A stretch of DNA of 19,719 bases from NCBI GenBank assembly GCA_031418035.1, contig JANOWU010000168.1, positions 1 to 19,719 of the forward strand, written 5' to 3'. Positions 1-8,036 of the stretch are shown here, one piece after another. The stretch comes from JANOYY01 sp031418035 (lineage in GTDB: Bacteria > Actinomycetota > Acidimicrobiia > Acidimicrobiales > JANYDT01). A program made the translations under genes and the position numbers. The stretch's first letter is position 1. Each line of letters opens with the position of its first letter. The notes beneath the pieces were generated by a model. That model was given only the letters and a program-made list of their open reading frames with translations. It was not told the origin of the DNA and searched no databases.

Positions 1-1
1 C

Positions 2-103
2 CCCAATCCGGAACCGGCACCGATTCCGGTTCCACCATCTCCGGGCGATCCACTGCCACCCGTGCCGAACCCACCCGTGGCACCTGTTCCGCCGCTGCAA
101 TAA
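2..103 (+). CDS. 3' end of a proline-rich protein (partial, left edge)
   Basis: Reading from base 2 gives 33 codons ending in TAA at 101-103. The peptide is a run of Pro-rich PxP and PP elements ending in PVPPLQ, like the disordered tail of a surface or secreted protein. Only the tail is in the window, so function cannot be named. A hairpin at 131-149 lies 27 nt after the stop, as expected for a gene end. Doubt remains because the same stretch is also open on the minus strand, giving a glycine-rich peptide in one frame; low-complexity sequence makes frame choice unsafe. The plus reading is preferred because it has a clean stop and the STAS cluster terminator separates it from the minus-strand genes. 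Confidence 0.4.
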   Translation, partial: PNPEPAPIPVPPSPGDPLPPVPNPPVAPVPPLQ

Positions 104-120
104 CTGGTCCGCCGCTGCAA
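81..120. repeat. 20-bp imperfect tandem repeat
   Basis: Two adjoining 20-bp units (81-100 and 101-120) share CTGTTCCGCCGCTGCAA versus CTGGTCCGCCGCTGCAA, a 17-nt match with one difference. The first unit encodes the end of the proline-rich tail, and the second begins with its TAA stop. This looks like a small slippage duplication at the gene end. Confidence 0.6.
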
Positions 121-130
121 ACGAAGCCGC

Positions 131-149
131 CCGAGACGTCGTGTCTCGG
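131..149 (+). terminator. Short perfect hairpin after the proline-rich ORF
   Basis: CCGAGAC (131-137) pairs perfectly with GTCTCGG (143-149) around a 5-nt loop. There is no T tract, so an intrinsic terminator is only one possibility. The position just after a stop codon supports a 3'-end role. Confidence 0.35.
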
Positions 150-184
150 TGTCTCGCAAAGCGCAGTTCCTCTGACGCCGATCA

Positions 185-243
185 GGCGCGGCACATCATC
201 GGCTGCTCGTCGACGGCGAGTTCAGCCGATCATGTGCCGTGCC
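185..243 (-). terminator. Long inverted repeat over the STAS stop codon
   Basis: The arm 189-205 and the arm 223-239 are reverse complements over 17 bp with one mismatch, and pairing extends outwards to 185/243 with one G-T pair. The 17-nt loop (206-222) can itself form a short CTCG/CGAG stem. The STAS stop codon (232-230) lies inside the right arm. This is the strongest hairpin seen in the window and is placed to end the minus-strand cluster. It lacks a T run, so it could instead be an mRNA-stabilising 3' hairpin. Confidence 0.6.
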
Positions 244-556
244 CAGCATGAAACAAGTCGTTAAGTCCGCTCAATTCGATCAAACGCGAGACCACCGCGG
301 AGGGGTTCAGAATCACCAGACGTTTCCCCGTGCTCTCAGCATGGTGATGCGCTCGGATGAGGGAGCGAAGCCCACTGGAGTCGATAAAGGTAACGCCGGC
401 CATGTCAACGACGACATCGGCTTCTGTGCTGTCTCCGTCGAAAAGTGCCTGGATCGCGTTCGAAAAATCCGGGACGGTCGCCGCGTCGATTTCCCCAGAA
501 ACGCCAATCCCTGACTCCGATTGAGATATCTGGAGAGGTGAGTTGCGATCGCTCAT
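230..556 (-). CDS. STAS-domain anti-sigma factor antagonist-like protein
   Basis: The 108-aa product is the size of single-domain STAS proteins of the SpoIIAA/RsbV group, which bind an anti-sigma kinase and are switched by serine phosphorylation. Visible marks are the VSGEIDAAT strand-turn (about 19-27), the VVVDMAGV strand (48-55) and FIDSSGLRSL (58-67), where a Ser of the DSSG motif is the usual phosphorylation site. The ATG at 556 is chosen because a TAGTGT box lies 7 nt upstream and the domain starts directly after it; a 36-residue longer reading would be atypical. The gene starts 28 nt after the molybdoenzyme stop and may be both co-transcribed and self-promoted. No partner anti-sigma factor is visible, so the target pathway is unknown. 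Confidence 0.85.
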   Translation of the reverse strand: MSDRNSPLQISQSESGIGVSGEIDAATVPDFSNAIQALFDGDSTEADVVVDMAGVTFIDSSGLRSLIRAHHHAESTGKRLVILNPSAVVSRLIELSGLNDLFHAGHGT

Positions 557-563
557 CGACCAG

Positions 564-569
564 ACACTA
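564..569 (-). promoter_or_regulatory. Candidate -10 box for a leaderless STAS transcript
   Basis: On the minus strand TAGTGT lies 7 nt before the ATG of the STAS gene. A TANNNT box at this distance predicts transcription starting at or next to the start codon. No convincing ribosome site is found at normal spacing; the nearest GGAG is more than 20 nt away. No clear -35 was seen. Confidence 0.45.
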
Positions 570-584
570 CTGCCCAATCGCTCC

Positions 585-2900
585 TTATCGGGCACGATAG
601 AGCCGCACTGGAATCGATTTGGCGCCCGGAGTCTGTGCGTCTTCACCGTGATGATCCAATGCAAGGAGCACGTTCAACTCGGGAAAGTACCCTGCGACAC
701 AGCCAATCGGTGTCGGATACGCAACAACCCGATAACTTGCTGCACGACGCCCCACGCCACCAGATTCGGATACGAGGTCGACCAAATCGCCCTCAACGAG
801 ACACCGCGCAGCGAGGTCGACGGCGTTCACCATGAGCACGTGTCGGTTTCCCGAGATTCCCCGGTACCGGTCGTCGTGCCCGTACACGGTGGTGTTGTAC
901 TGATCATGGGACCGCAACGTTTGAAGCAACAGCATGCCCGGTTCCGCTCGGCGAGGGCGAACCGTCGTCACCGCAAATTCGGCCTTGGCGCTCTCGGTGG
1001 GAAACACCCTTGCGTCTCGGGGAGGATGGGGAAGCGAAAAGCCGCCGGGAACCCGAACGCGTTCATTGAATGCAGAAAACCCCGGGATGGTGGCAGAAAT
1101 GTGGTCGCGAACTACGTCATTGTTTGCGCGCATATTTTTCCAATCGACGCGATGCATGGGCCCGAACAGGGCGGCTCCAAGATCGCAGACGATCGAAACC
1201 TCGCTGCGAGACTGTCCGGGCGGCGTAAATCGTCCGCGCGACATGTGAACCATGCCCATGGAGTCTTCCACCGTGACGAATTGGTCGCCGTGCACGGTCC
1301 GGTCACTATCTGTTCGCCCGTGGGCCGGGAGAATGATCGAGGTGCCATTTCCAACGACATGAGTTCGATTGAGTTTGGTCGAGACCTGAACCACCATCCG
1401 GGCGCCGGCCACGGCGCGTTCGGTGACCTCGGGGTCAGGGGTGGATCGGACGAAGTTTCCGCCCATACTCACGAGTACTTTGGCCTTTTCGCTACGGAAC
1501 GCCCGGATGGCATCGATCGTGTCGAAGCCATGTACGCGCGGCAGTGGCAGCTTGAATCGGTCCTCGAGGGAATCGATGAATTGGGGTTTGGGTCGCTCGA
1601 AAATGCCCATCGTTCGATCGCCCTGGACGTTGCTATGTCCACGTATCGGTGCCAATCCGGATCCCGGACGACCGATGTGGCCACCCAGCAACGCGAGATT
1701 GGCAATCTCACGAACGGTGGACATGGCATCCACGTGTTGGGTAATCCCCATGGCCCAGCACACGATCATTCGCTTCGCTGATGCGATCATCTCGAATCCC
1801 GCCATCAGTTCGTCGCGACGGAGTCCGGTCTCTGCAATGAGCGCATCGTCGTCGAGCCTCTCGACATGAGCTTCGAGATCGGCGAAACCACACGTATACG
1901 CATCTATGAACGGGCGATCGATTGTCCCCGGCGCCTCACGTTCGCGAAGAATCAGCCAGCGGGTGAACAGCTGGAACAGAGCATGGTCACCGCCGAGTCG
2001 GACCGGAAGGTGCAAGTCGGCAAGCTCAGTTCCGCGGCCCAGTATGCCTCGAACGTGCTGGGGGTTCTTAAAACGCAACAGTCCTGCCTCCGGCAACGGG
2101 TTGATGGCCAGAATGCTCGCTCCGGCCCTCTTGGCCGATTCCAGTGTGGTGAGCATTCGGGGATGGTTGCTACCCGGGTTCTGACCGGCAATGACGATGA
2201 GATCGGCCTCCTCGAAATCGGCGAGTGTGACCGACCCTTTCCCGATGCCGATGGCTGCGTCAAGCGCGAATGAGGTCGGTTCGTGACACATGTTCGAGCA
2301 GTCCGGCAGGTTGTTCGTACCAAAGGATCGAGCGAGCAACTGGAACGCAAAGGCCGCCTCGTTGCCGGTCCGTCCCGACGTGTAGAAGACCGCCTCGTTG
2401 GGATCGTCGAGCGATCGGAACTCGATCGCAATTTCTTCGAACGCCTCGTCCCATGTAATGGGCGAGTAGTGCGTGTCGCCGCGGCGACAGATCATCGGTT
2501 CACCGAGTCGACCTTGGGTGCCGAGCCAGTAGTCCGACCTTTCGCGAAGCGACGCCACCGAGTGTGCTGCGAAGAATGACCGTTCGATTCGTTTGGCGGT
2601 TGCCTCTTCGGCCACCGCCTTGGCGCCGCTTTCGCAGAATTCGACGCGCTGCCGCCGTTCCGGAGATGCTTCGGGCCAGGCGCAGCCGGGGCAGTCGAAT
2701 CCGTTTGGCTGGTTGATGATGCTGAGCGCGCGGGTGGCCCGCCGGACGCCCATCGCGGATACGGTGCGGCTGACCGATGATGCGATCGCCGGAATACCGC
2801 TGGCCCAGGACTCGGGTCCGGCGAAGGTCGCGTCTACAGGCTCGCCGCTCGGGTCCTCGGCTCCGAGATCAGAGAGGGCAAGGTCACCGAGCGAGCGCAC
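585..2900 (-). CDS. FdhF/YdeP-family molybdopterin oxidoreductase (formate dehydrogenase alpha-like)
   Basis: The 771-aa product matches E. coli YdeP (about 759 aa) from end to end by remembered sequence. Shared landmarks include GFDCPGCAWP (67-76), the Cys of VEFCESGAK (89), FYTSGRTGNEAAF (172-184), NMCHEPTS (203-210), the GHSNVQGDRT segment and RSHDQYNTT near the C-terminus. In the formate dehydrogenase superfamily the Cys/SeCys-His-Gly/Glu-Pro position ligates molybdenum; here it is C205-H206, so a Cys enzyme. The bis-MGD cofactor is expected, and an iron-sulphur site at the N-terminal cysteines is likely. No Tat signal was seen, so it is probably cytoplasmic. YdeP contributes to acid resistance in E. 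coli; the physiological substrate is not established. GTG start 1 nt after the glycosyltransferase stop implies translational coupling. Confidence 0.92.
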   Translation of the reverse strand: MRSLGDLALSDLGAEDPSGEPVDATFAGPESWASGIPAIASSVSRTVSAMGVRRATRALSIINQPNGFDCPGCAWPEASPERRQRVEFCESGAKAVAEEATAKRIERSFFAAHSVASLRERSDYWLGTQGRLGEPMICRRGDTHYSPITWDEAFEEIAIEFRSLDDPNEAVFYTSGRTGNEAAFAFQLLARSFGTNNLPDCSNMCHEPTSFALDAAIGIGKGSVTLADFEEADLIVIAGQNPGSNHPRMLTTLESAKRAGASILAINPLPEAGLLRFKNPQHVRGILGRGTELADLHLPVRLGGDHALFQLFTRWLILREREAPGTIDRPFIDAYTCGFADLEAHVERLDDDALIAETGLRRDELMAGFEMIASAKRMIVCWAMGITQHVDAMSTVREIANLALLGGHIGRPGSGLAPIRGHSNVQGDRTMGIFERPKPQFIDSLEDRFKLPLPRVHGFDTIDAIRAFRSEKAKVLVSMGGNFVRSTPDPEVTERAVAGARMVVQVSTKLNRTHVVGNGTSIILPAHGRTDSDRTVHGDQFVTVEDSMGMVHMSRGRFTPPGQSRSEVSIVCDLGAALFGPMHRVDWKNMRANNDVVRDHISATIPGFSAFNERVRVPGGFSLPHPPRDARVFPTESAKAEFAVTTVRPRRAEPGMLLLQTLRSHDQYNTTVYGHDDRYRGISGNRHVLMVNAVDLAARCLVEGDLVDLVSESGGVGRRAASYRVVAYPTPIGCVAGYFPELNVLLALDHHGEDAQTPGAKSIPVRLYRAR

Positions 2901-2901
2901 C

Positions 2902-5295
2902 TCACTGTCCGACTGAAGGCCGAGCAGATGCCCCGTTCAGGGTTTGCGAAGGTACCCCCAGCGGGATGGCGGACCCCTGAACCTTCTGAGCAGTGAGCGC
3001 TGATGCCACGAAGGCGAGCGTTGACTCTGCTCCTTGGTTTCTATTGGGTCCCTCCGCGTTGAGTCCGTCGAAGCATCCGCCGTCATCGTCGGCGAGTGCG
3101 ATTCCAAGCTGGTTGCGACCGGTGAACCATGCGTGTGTCTGCAGCACCCTGTTGCGGTGCCACGCATCTCCGGTCACCTCCCAGGCGCGCGCGTGAGCTC
3201 GAACCAGCGCAAGCGCTTCCAAGGGTTGCTCGTCGCCCGTGCCCTCTGTGGTCGTTCCTCGTGGCATGCCCAGGTGCCCTGGTACACGGAGATAGTCGCC
3301 CTTCTCGCACATGCCGTCGAACCACCGAAGGGCTCGCAATCCATACTCGATCGCTCGGTCATCTTCTGCAGCGACGCCACCGGCGAGGAGCGCTTCGGCC
3401 AACATGGCGGCGTCGTAGCGCACCGAATCCTCGAACCAGAACCAGGAAGGGTCGGAGCTGGCGTCGAGTCGACTCGTAAGTACGCTGATTAATGTGGCCA
3501 TTCGGGCCCTAGTGGTGAGCCACGGCACAGCTGACTGAGCCAACAGCGTGTATCCCACCGGATGAATCGCGCGTTGTTCGGGGAGGTCTCGAAACACCGC
3601 CCGAAGTAGCGGTTCACAGACGGGCGCGTAACGCTCATCCCCGGCAACCGATGCAAGCCCGAGAGCGGCACGACCGACGTGATCGCCAAAGTACGGCTCG
3701 TCGAGCCATGAGCGATCGAACCCCATGAAGTTGTGCATCCGGTCACCGCGTGGATTGGCGGGGAAGTCCCCACGTGGATCGAATGCGTTCGCCACGAACG
3801 CAACCGAACGTGCCGTGACCCGATCCCACGCAACGTCGCTTTCAAAGCGGTACGCCACGGGAATCAGTCGGGCAACGTCGTCGACGCAGTATCCACTCGA
3901 CAGCAGAGGAACTACTCCCGTCGCATGCTGGACGATGCCCGTGGTGTCCACCAAGCGTTGAAGGTGGATGAGGCCGGGTGTGGATACCGACAGCGATTGG
4001 CCCGTGGACAACCTACGGTGACGAATGCGAGTCGTTGCGCCACCCGAGTAGCTCACCGATGAGCCACGACCGGTTCGACGGTTCGAAGAAGCAAACCGTG
4101 CACGATCGACCCCGACTATTCGTAGCGGCAGTTCGTTGGGAACACGACGATCGAGCAATTCACGCGCCATGTCGGCGAACTCACAAGCCACCGACGTCCA
4201 ACGCATACCTTCACCAATTCGAGAAGCTTCAAGTCGGGCCGCGCCGCGCAGTTCGTCGTTGTTGGCGTACTCGAGGATTGCATCGCCGAAATTCTCCGAA
4301 GATCGACTTTCCACGATGGTCCCCGCGCCGGATGCAAGGAGGTCGCGGGCGTAGAGGTAGCCCGTAGAAACGACCGGGCAACCAGATGCAACGGCAAATG
4401 TCAGGGCGCCGGACACGATCTGTTCCGGGTTCACGTAGGGGGTGACGAACACGTCGGTTGCGGCCAGTACATCAGCGATGGTGGCAACAGGAAGGAAGGA
4501 ATCAATGAACCGAACGTGCTCCTCGAGACCAAGTCGTTGTACCTGCGCAACCAATGAGGACCGATAGTTCTCGCCGCTTCGTCGGCTCTCGCCCGGATGC
4601 GTACGCCCGGCGATCACCAGAACACTGGACGGCACAGATGCAACGATGCGACTCATCGCTTCGATGGCCAACTCGAGGCCCTTACCCGGTGACACGAGGC
4701 CGAACGTCGAGATTACGAACTTGTCCTCGAGATCGAGGCGCTGCCGTGCGTCGTTGGCGTCCACGTCAAAGAGCGCTGCGGGGGCGCCGTGGGGCACGAC
4801 GCGAATCCCGGCGGACTCGGCGATGCCCTGCTCGATCAACAGATCTCTGGCGGTCGGCGTAAAGACGGTGATGACGCTCGAAAGTTCGCTCGCTGAGCGG
4901 AGAATCGATGCTTGTTTGGGACTGAAGGTCGGCAGGACGGTGTGAAGCGTCAGGATCGACGGGATAGTAAGTGCACGGAGGAAATCGAGCACTAGCTCTC
5001 CATCCTCGCCTCCGAAGATGCCGAACTCGTGTTGAACGAACACAACGTCACACAACGCACTCGCACGACGCGCCGCGCTCACGTACGACGACCGGTCACC
5101 CTCCGCTATCTCTGCAATCACCGAGGGCAGCGGACTGCCTTTCGCCGATTCAGAGTCGACCATTGTGATAATCGACACGTCCGATACAACCTCAGTTGCG
5201 TGCAGAGCACTCTCGAGGTCTGCAGCGAACGTGGCGAGGCCGCACGCACGTGGTGCGTACGTCGAACAGATACCGATGCGAACAGTTTGAGACAT
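2902..5295 (-). CDS. Two-domain protein: GT-B glycosyltransferase fused to a C-terminal alpha/alpha-barrel-like domain
   Basis: The 797-aa product has a family-4-type glycosyltransferase part (about 1-385), with the N-terminal TYAPRACGLATFAADL glycine loop, VVPHGAP (167-172), STFGLVSPGKGLE (196-208) and PYVNPEQIVSGALTFAVASG (286-305), where the nucleotide-sugar-binding glutamate is expected. A basic, Ser/Gly-rich linker (about 400-440) leads to a second domain (about 465-770) with YCVDDVARL, MHNFMGFDRSWLDE and NQGAESTLAF. I recall this domain from standalone proteins and GT fusions with a glycosidase-like helical fold; activity is unproven. The ATG at 5295 has AAGGA about 10 nt upstream and fits the family start, whereas a 34-residue longer frame does not. 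Sugar donor and acceptor cannot be told. It heads the cluster with the YdeP-like gene. Confidence 0.85.
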   Translation of the reverse strand: MSQTVRIGICSTYAPRACGLATFAADLESALHATEVVSDVSIITMVDSESAKGSPLPSVIAEIAEGDRSSYVSAARRASALCDVVFVQHEFGIFGGEDGELVLDFLRALTIPSILTLHTVLPTFSPKQASILRSASELSSVITVFTPTARDLLIEQGIAESAGIRVVPHGAPAALFDVDANDARQRLDLEDKFVISTFGLVSPGKGLELAIEAMSRIVASVPSSVLVIAGRTHPGESRRSGENYRSSLVAQVQRLGLEEHVRFIDSFLPVATIADVLAATDVFVTPYVNPEQIVSGALTFAVASGCPVVSTGYLYARDLLASGAGTIVESRSSENFGDAILEYANNDELRGAARLEASRIGEGMRWTSVACEFADMARELLDRRVPNELPLRIVGVDRARFASSNRRTGRGSSVSYSGGATTRIRHRRLSTGQSLSVSTPGLIHLQRLVDTTGIVQHATGVVPLLSSGYCVDDVARLIPVAYRFESDVAWDRVTARSVAFVANAFDPRGDFPANPRGDRMHNFMGFDRSWLDEPYFGDHVGRAALGLASVAGDERYAPVCEPLLRAVFRDLPEQRAIHPVGYTLLAQSAVPWLTTRARMATLISVLTSRLDASSDPSWFWFEDSVRYDAAMLAEALLAGGVAAEDDRAIEYGLRALRWFDGMCEKGDYLRVPGHLGMPRGTTTEGTGDEQPLEALALVRAHARAWEVTGDAWHRNRVLQTHAWFTGRNQLGIALADDDGGCFDGLNAEGPNRNQGAESTLAFVASALTAQKVQGSAIPLGVPSQTLNGASARPSVGQ

Positions 5296-5525
5296 TGGCG
5301 AATCCTTGTGTGTGGTCGGGTTACGAACGTTGTCGGTCGCGGCGAATGCGCGGCGGCCGGTCATGGATGGATGCGTTTGAGGGACGACGTGTCCCACGAG
5401 TCGTGCTCGGTCGTACGTTGGTCCGTACTGCGAGCGGCTAGAACGCGGATTCGCTGGTGTATCCGACGTACTTGTCTCCTAGAATCTCCTAGAGAGACGT
5501 AAGGGTGCGACCTATCGGAACGGAC
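5296..5525. promoter_or_regulatory. Intergenic region upstream of the glycosyltransferase cluster
   Basis: These 230 bp lie between the small membrane protein stop and the glycosyltransferase start, both on the minus strand. They should hold the cluster promoter. The end next to the gene carries the AAGGA ribosome site. The far end carries an imperfect hairpin and repeat (5474-5498). No credible coding frame was recognised. Confidence 0.5.
5474..5498 (-). terminator. Bulged hairpin with a 10-nt-period repeat
   Basis: TCTCCTAGA occurs at 5475-5483 and again at 5485-5493. The outer GTCTCCTAG (5474-5482) pairs with CTAGAGAGAC (5489-5498) through nine base pairs with one bulged base and a 6-nt loop. 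It lies 28 nt downstream of the small membrane gene on the minus strand, as a 3' hairpin would. No T tract follows, so termination is an inference. Confidence 0.4.
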
Positions 5526-5669
5526 CTATCCGACGATGCTGACGCCGCCAGGTCCGACAAGGAGCCCAAGCACGATGAGCATGACGCCGGTTGTGACCTG
5601 GCCCTTCACAAGAGACACGATCCCAGCGATCACGAGAATCACGGCGGCAATCCAAAGAATGGTGAGCAT
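5526..5669 (-). CDS. 47-aa two-helix membrane protein ending in GPGGVSIVG
   Basis: A strong ribosome site (GAGGAG, about 7 nt upstream) picks the ATG at 5669 rather than the longer open frame to 5738. The product has a hydrophobic helix (about 2-18), a short polar turn with K-G-Q, and a second hydrophobic stretch (about 26-36) ending in LVGPGGVSIVG. Small proteins with this layout and a GPGGVS tail are common in actinobacteria by my recollection and remain of unknown function. Location is predicted to be the cell membrane. It is divergent from the AI-2E-type gene and may share its control region, but may be separated from the downstream glycosyltransferase by a hairpin. Confidence 0.8.
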   Translation of the reverse strand: MLTILWIAAVILVIAGIVSLVKGQVTTGVMLIVLGLLVGPGGVSIVG

Positions 5670-5789
5670 GTTTGTCTCCTCGACAGTTGGCGTGTTTGCC
5701 TTTCTCGTCGTACCCCCCGCACCACCCGTCAAACACAAAAGATGGACCGCTGTTCAGGTTTTGCGGCGGCTGAAAACGGGTATCAGGGC
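5670..5789. promoter_or_regulatory. Divergent control region, small membrane protein / AI-2E-like gene
   Basis: These 120 bp separate two divergently read genes and must contain promoters for at least one of them. On the minus strand TTTGAC (around 5730) followed about 15 nt later by TACGAC is a weak -35/-10 pair for the small gene. No clear box was seen for the plus-strand gene. The assignment is tentative. Confidence 0.3.
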
Positions 5790-8036
5790 ATGTCTATGTC
5801 TTCGATGACCGAGCCTTCGACCGACTCTGCACCCCCCGCAAGTGGCCCGTCGACCCTTTCGACCTCGTCGACCTCTTCGCCTCTTCCGTCACCGCAGCCG
5901 CTTTCGCGCTTCGCCGCCTCGACGAGAGTCTCCACAGCGTTCTCGATCTCCGTCGGATTTCTGAGCGCGGTCGTCGTAGCCGTGCTCGTCGATCGCTCCA
6001 CGCGCGTGCTCGGATGGGTTGTCGCAGCCGCGGTATTTGCGACGCTTCTTGGCGGGGTGATCACGCTGCTCCAGGGCGTTGTCGGTCACCGCCCGGCGGT
6101 CGCGCTCACGGTGGTCGGGTTCGTGGGAACCAGCGGCCTGGTCTTGTTCCGAGCGATCACGGAGATCCGACGCGAGCTTCGCATTCTCGAAATCGCAGTG
6201 CCGAAGGCTGCAGACAGACTGGAACGGTCTGACGGATTTGGCCGAGCGTTGCGCGAGTTCGGTTTGCAGTCGAAGGTCAACGAATTCATCGTCGAACTAC
6301 CGAACCGAATCGCCGGTGGAACGCCGGCAGAGATGGCCCGCACCGCAGGCAGTCGCGGAGCGGCCTTTGTCGCCGGGCTCGTGCTCGCCTGCTTTATCTG
6401 CGCAGGCGGCCGACGGTCCTTTCACGGAGTCATGCTGTGGGCCCCCGACCGCAAGGGCCGCATGCTCAACCGACACGCAATCGGCCAGGCCCTCGAACGG
6501 GCCCATCGGCGAACCAGCGATCTGATGTTGCTCGCGGTTGCGAAAGCAGTCGTCATCGGTCTCACTGTGGGCCTTCTGCTGGCAATCGCGGATATGCCCG
6601 GGCCGACCGTATTCGGACATGTCTTCGCGGTGGCGTCTCTCGTTCCGGGTGTCGGCGTGATACTTACTGCGTTGGTGTCGTACGCCATCGTCGTGGGCAT
6701 CACGTCGGGCCTCGACCGGTTCGTTGCACTGGCGGCCGTCACAGGCGCAGTGGTCATCGATCAGGTCCTGCTACGGAAGTTCCGACGTCGAGGTGTGCTC
6801 GATGTAGGCCCTGCAGTCGGGTTCGCTTCGTTCGTGGCCGGATTCGAGTTCGGCGGTATAGGCACTGCGCTCTGTCTGCTGGCGATCGTTGCCTTTTTGG
6901 GCGCGCTGTGGTCGGAGTACCGTGGCCTTCGGCACCACTGGAGACCGTCAGACGAGCCAACCCTCGCAACGCAATCAGAACCGACGCGTCCGTCGACGAG
7001 ATCAGGTGCGCCGACAGCTCGGCTCTACGTAGTCACCCTCGTCGCAGTACTTGCCACGCTCGGCACACTCGCAACGGCGAACGCGCTGCGCCAGACCTTG
7101 TCTCTTGCGCTGATCGCGATGGTCATTGCACTGGCATTGGAACGCGTCGTCATGCCTCTCGCAGGCTTTTTCAGAGGCCGACGATGGCTAGCAGTCGTAA
7201 TGATATGTGGACTTATTCTCACGTTCTTCGCTGGACTTTCGGCGTTTCTCGTGCCCGCGGTGAGCACAAAAGCAGCCTCGTTCGGGAACGAACTGCCTCA
7301 GATGACCTCGCGCCTCCAAGACGTTCCGATCTTCGGAGATGCACTTCGCAAGCTCGACGCGGCAGTCAAGGTGGAAGCGTGGTTGGATCAGCTTCCGGAA
7401 ACCATCGGGAAACAGAGTTCCCAGATCACCGATGCTCTCGGCGGGGCCGTGGACATCGCACTGGCCGTCTCCACGGTGATCATCCTCGCGTTGGCGTTCG
7501 TGATCGACGGGCCGCGACTCAACGGTTCGCTGAGAACAGTGCTGGCTCCCAAGAAGCGACGAACCTATGACCAGACCACAAGGCTCGTCGTCGATATCGT
7601 CGGGCGCTACTTCGCTGGTTCACTTTTGATCGCCGTCGCAGCTGGATTGGTGTCACTCTCCGTCGGCCTTGCGCTCGGCGTTGTGCTCGCGCCACTCGCG
7701 GCGATCTGGATCGCCACTACCAATCTGATTCCACAGATAGGCGGATTCCTTGGCGGCGTCGTGTTCGTTGCGCTCGGCTTCGCGACCAGTACAACGGCTG
7801 GGCTCGCCTGTCTCGCCTACTTCCTCACGTATCAGCAATTCGAGAATCACGTAGTTCAGCCCGCCGTCATCGGGCGGGCTGTGTCTATGTCGCCGGCGGC
7901 AACCATGGTTATTGCGCTGGTTGGCGGCTCGGCACTTGGGGTTCCGGGTGCGATGATCTCGGTGCCCATCGTGGGAGCCGCCAAACTGGTCGCTCGTCAC
8001 CTGGCTGGCAAGGACAGCACGTCGCCGGAGGTCTAG
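5790..8036 (+). CDS. Tandem AI-2E-transporter-type membrane protein (two PerM/AI-2E halves in one chain)
   Basis: The 748-aa product is about twice the usual 350 aa of AI-2E/PerM family permeases. After a Ser/Pro/Thr-rich tail (1-40), half one spans about 41-385 and half two about 411-738, joined by a polar linker. Each half has paired N-terminal helices, an amphipathic middle, and a helical core. Internal matches include FGRALREFGLQSKV...LPNRI (150-174) with FGDALRKLDAAVKV...LPETI (515-539), and SLVPGVGVILTAL (283-295) with NLIPQIGGFLGGV (645-657). Half two keeps the family marks NLIPQIGG and ENHVVQPAVIG; half one is diverged. The start is 5790 or 5796; AGGG spacing slightly favours 5796, and the longer frame from 5505 overlaps the opposite gene. 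Substrate is unknown; members export small molecules or ions. Confidence 0.85.
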   Translation: MSMSSMTEPSTDSAPPASGPSTLSTSSTSSPLPSPQPLSRFAASTRVSTAFSISVGFLSAVVVAVLVDRSTRVLGWVVAAAVFATLLGGVITLLQGVVGHRPAVALTVVGFVGTSGLVLFRAITEIRRELRILEIAVPKAADRLERSDGFGRALREFGLQSKVNEFIVELPNRIAGGTPAEMARTAGSRGAAFVAGLVLACFICAGGRRSFHGVMLWAPDRKGRMLNRHAIGQALERAHRRTSDLMLLAVAKAVVIGLTVGLLLAIADMPGPTVFGHVFAVASLVPGVGVILTALVSYAIVVGITSGLDRFVALAAVTGAVVIDQVLLRKFRRRGVLDVGPAVGFASFVAGFEFGGIGTALCLLAIVAFLGALWSEYRGLRHHWRPSDEPTLATQSEPTRPSTRSGAPTARLYVVTLVAVLATLGTLATANALRQTLSLALIAMVIALALERVVMPLAGFFRGRRWLAVVMICGLILTFFAGLSAFLVPAVSTKAASFGNELPQMTSRLQDVPIFGDALRKLDAAVKVEAWLDQLPETIGKQSSQITDALGGAVDIALAVSTVIILALAFVIDGPRLNGSLRTVLAPKKRRTYDQTTRLVVDIVGRYFAGSLLIAVAAGLVSLSVGLALGVVLAPLAAIWIATTNLIPQIGGFLGGVVFVALGFATSTTAGLACLAYFLTYQQFENHVVQPAVIGRAVSMSPAATMVIALVGGSALGVPGAMISVPIVGAAKLVARHLAGKDSTSPEV

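Noticed and set aside
1..120. Glycine-rich (PGRS-like) protein on the minus strand
   Set aside because: The frame is open, but no start codon or ribosome site was found and the low-complexity sequence is open in several frames; the plus frame with a stop was judged slightly better.
81..120. CRISPR or iteron array
   Set aside because: Only two 20-bp units without spacers, at a gene end.
543..1781. Long plus-strand open frame (412 codons) opposite the YdeP-type gene
   Set aside because: It is antisense to a full-length, well-recognised molybdoenzyme; its peptide has no domain pattern and is typical of high-GC shadow frames.
5505..5789. N-terminal extension of the AI-2E-type gene
   Set aside because: It overlaps the small membrane protein on the other strand, which has a strong ribosome site, and the peptide is low-quality, His/Asp/Arg-rich.
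6437..7570. 377-codon plus-strand frame inside the AI-2E-type gene
   Set aside because: Arg/Ser/Cys-rich frame-shifted shadow of a clearly coding region with helical membrane pattern in the other frame.
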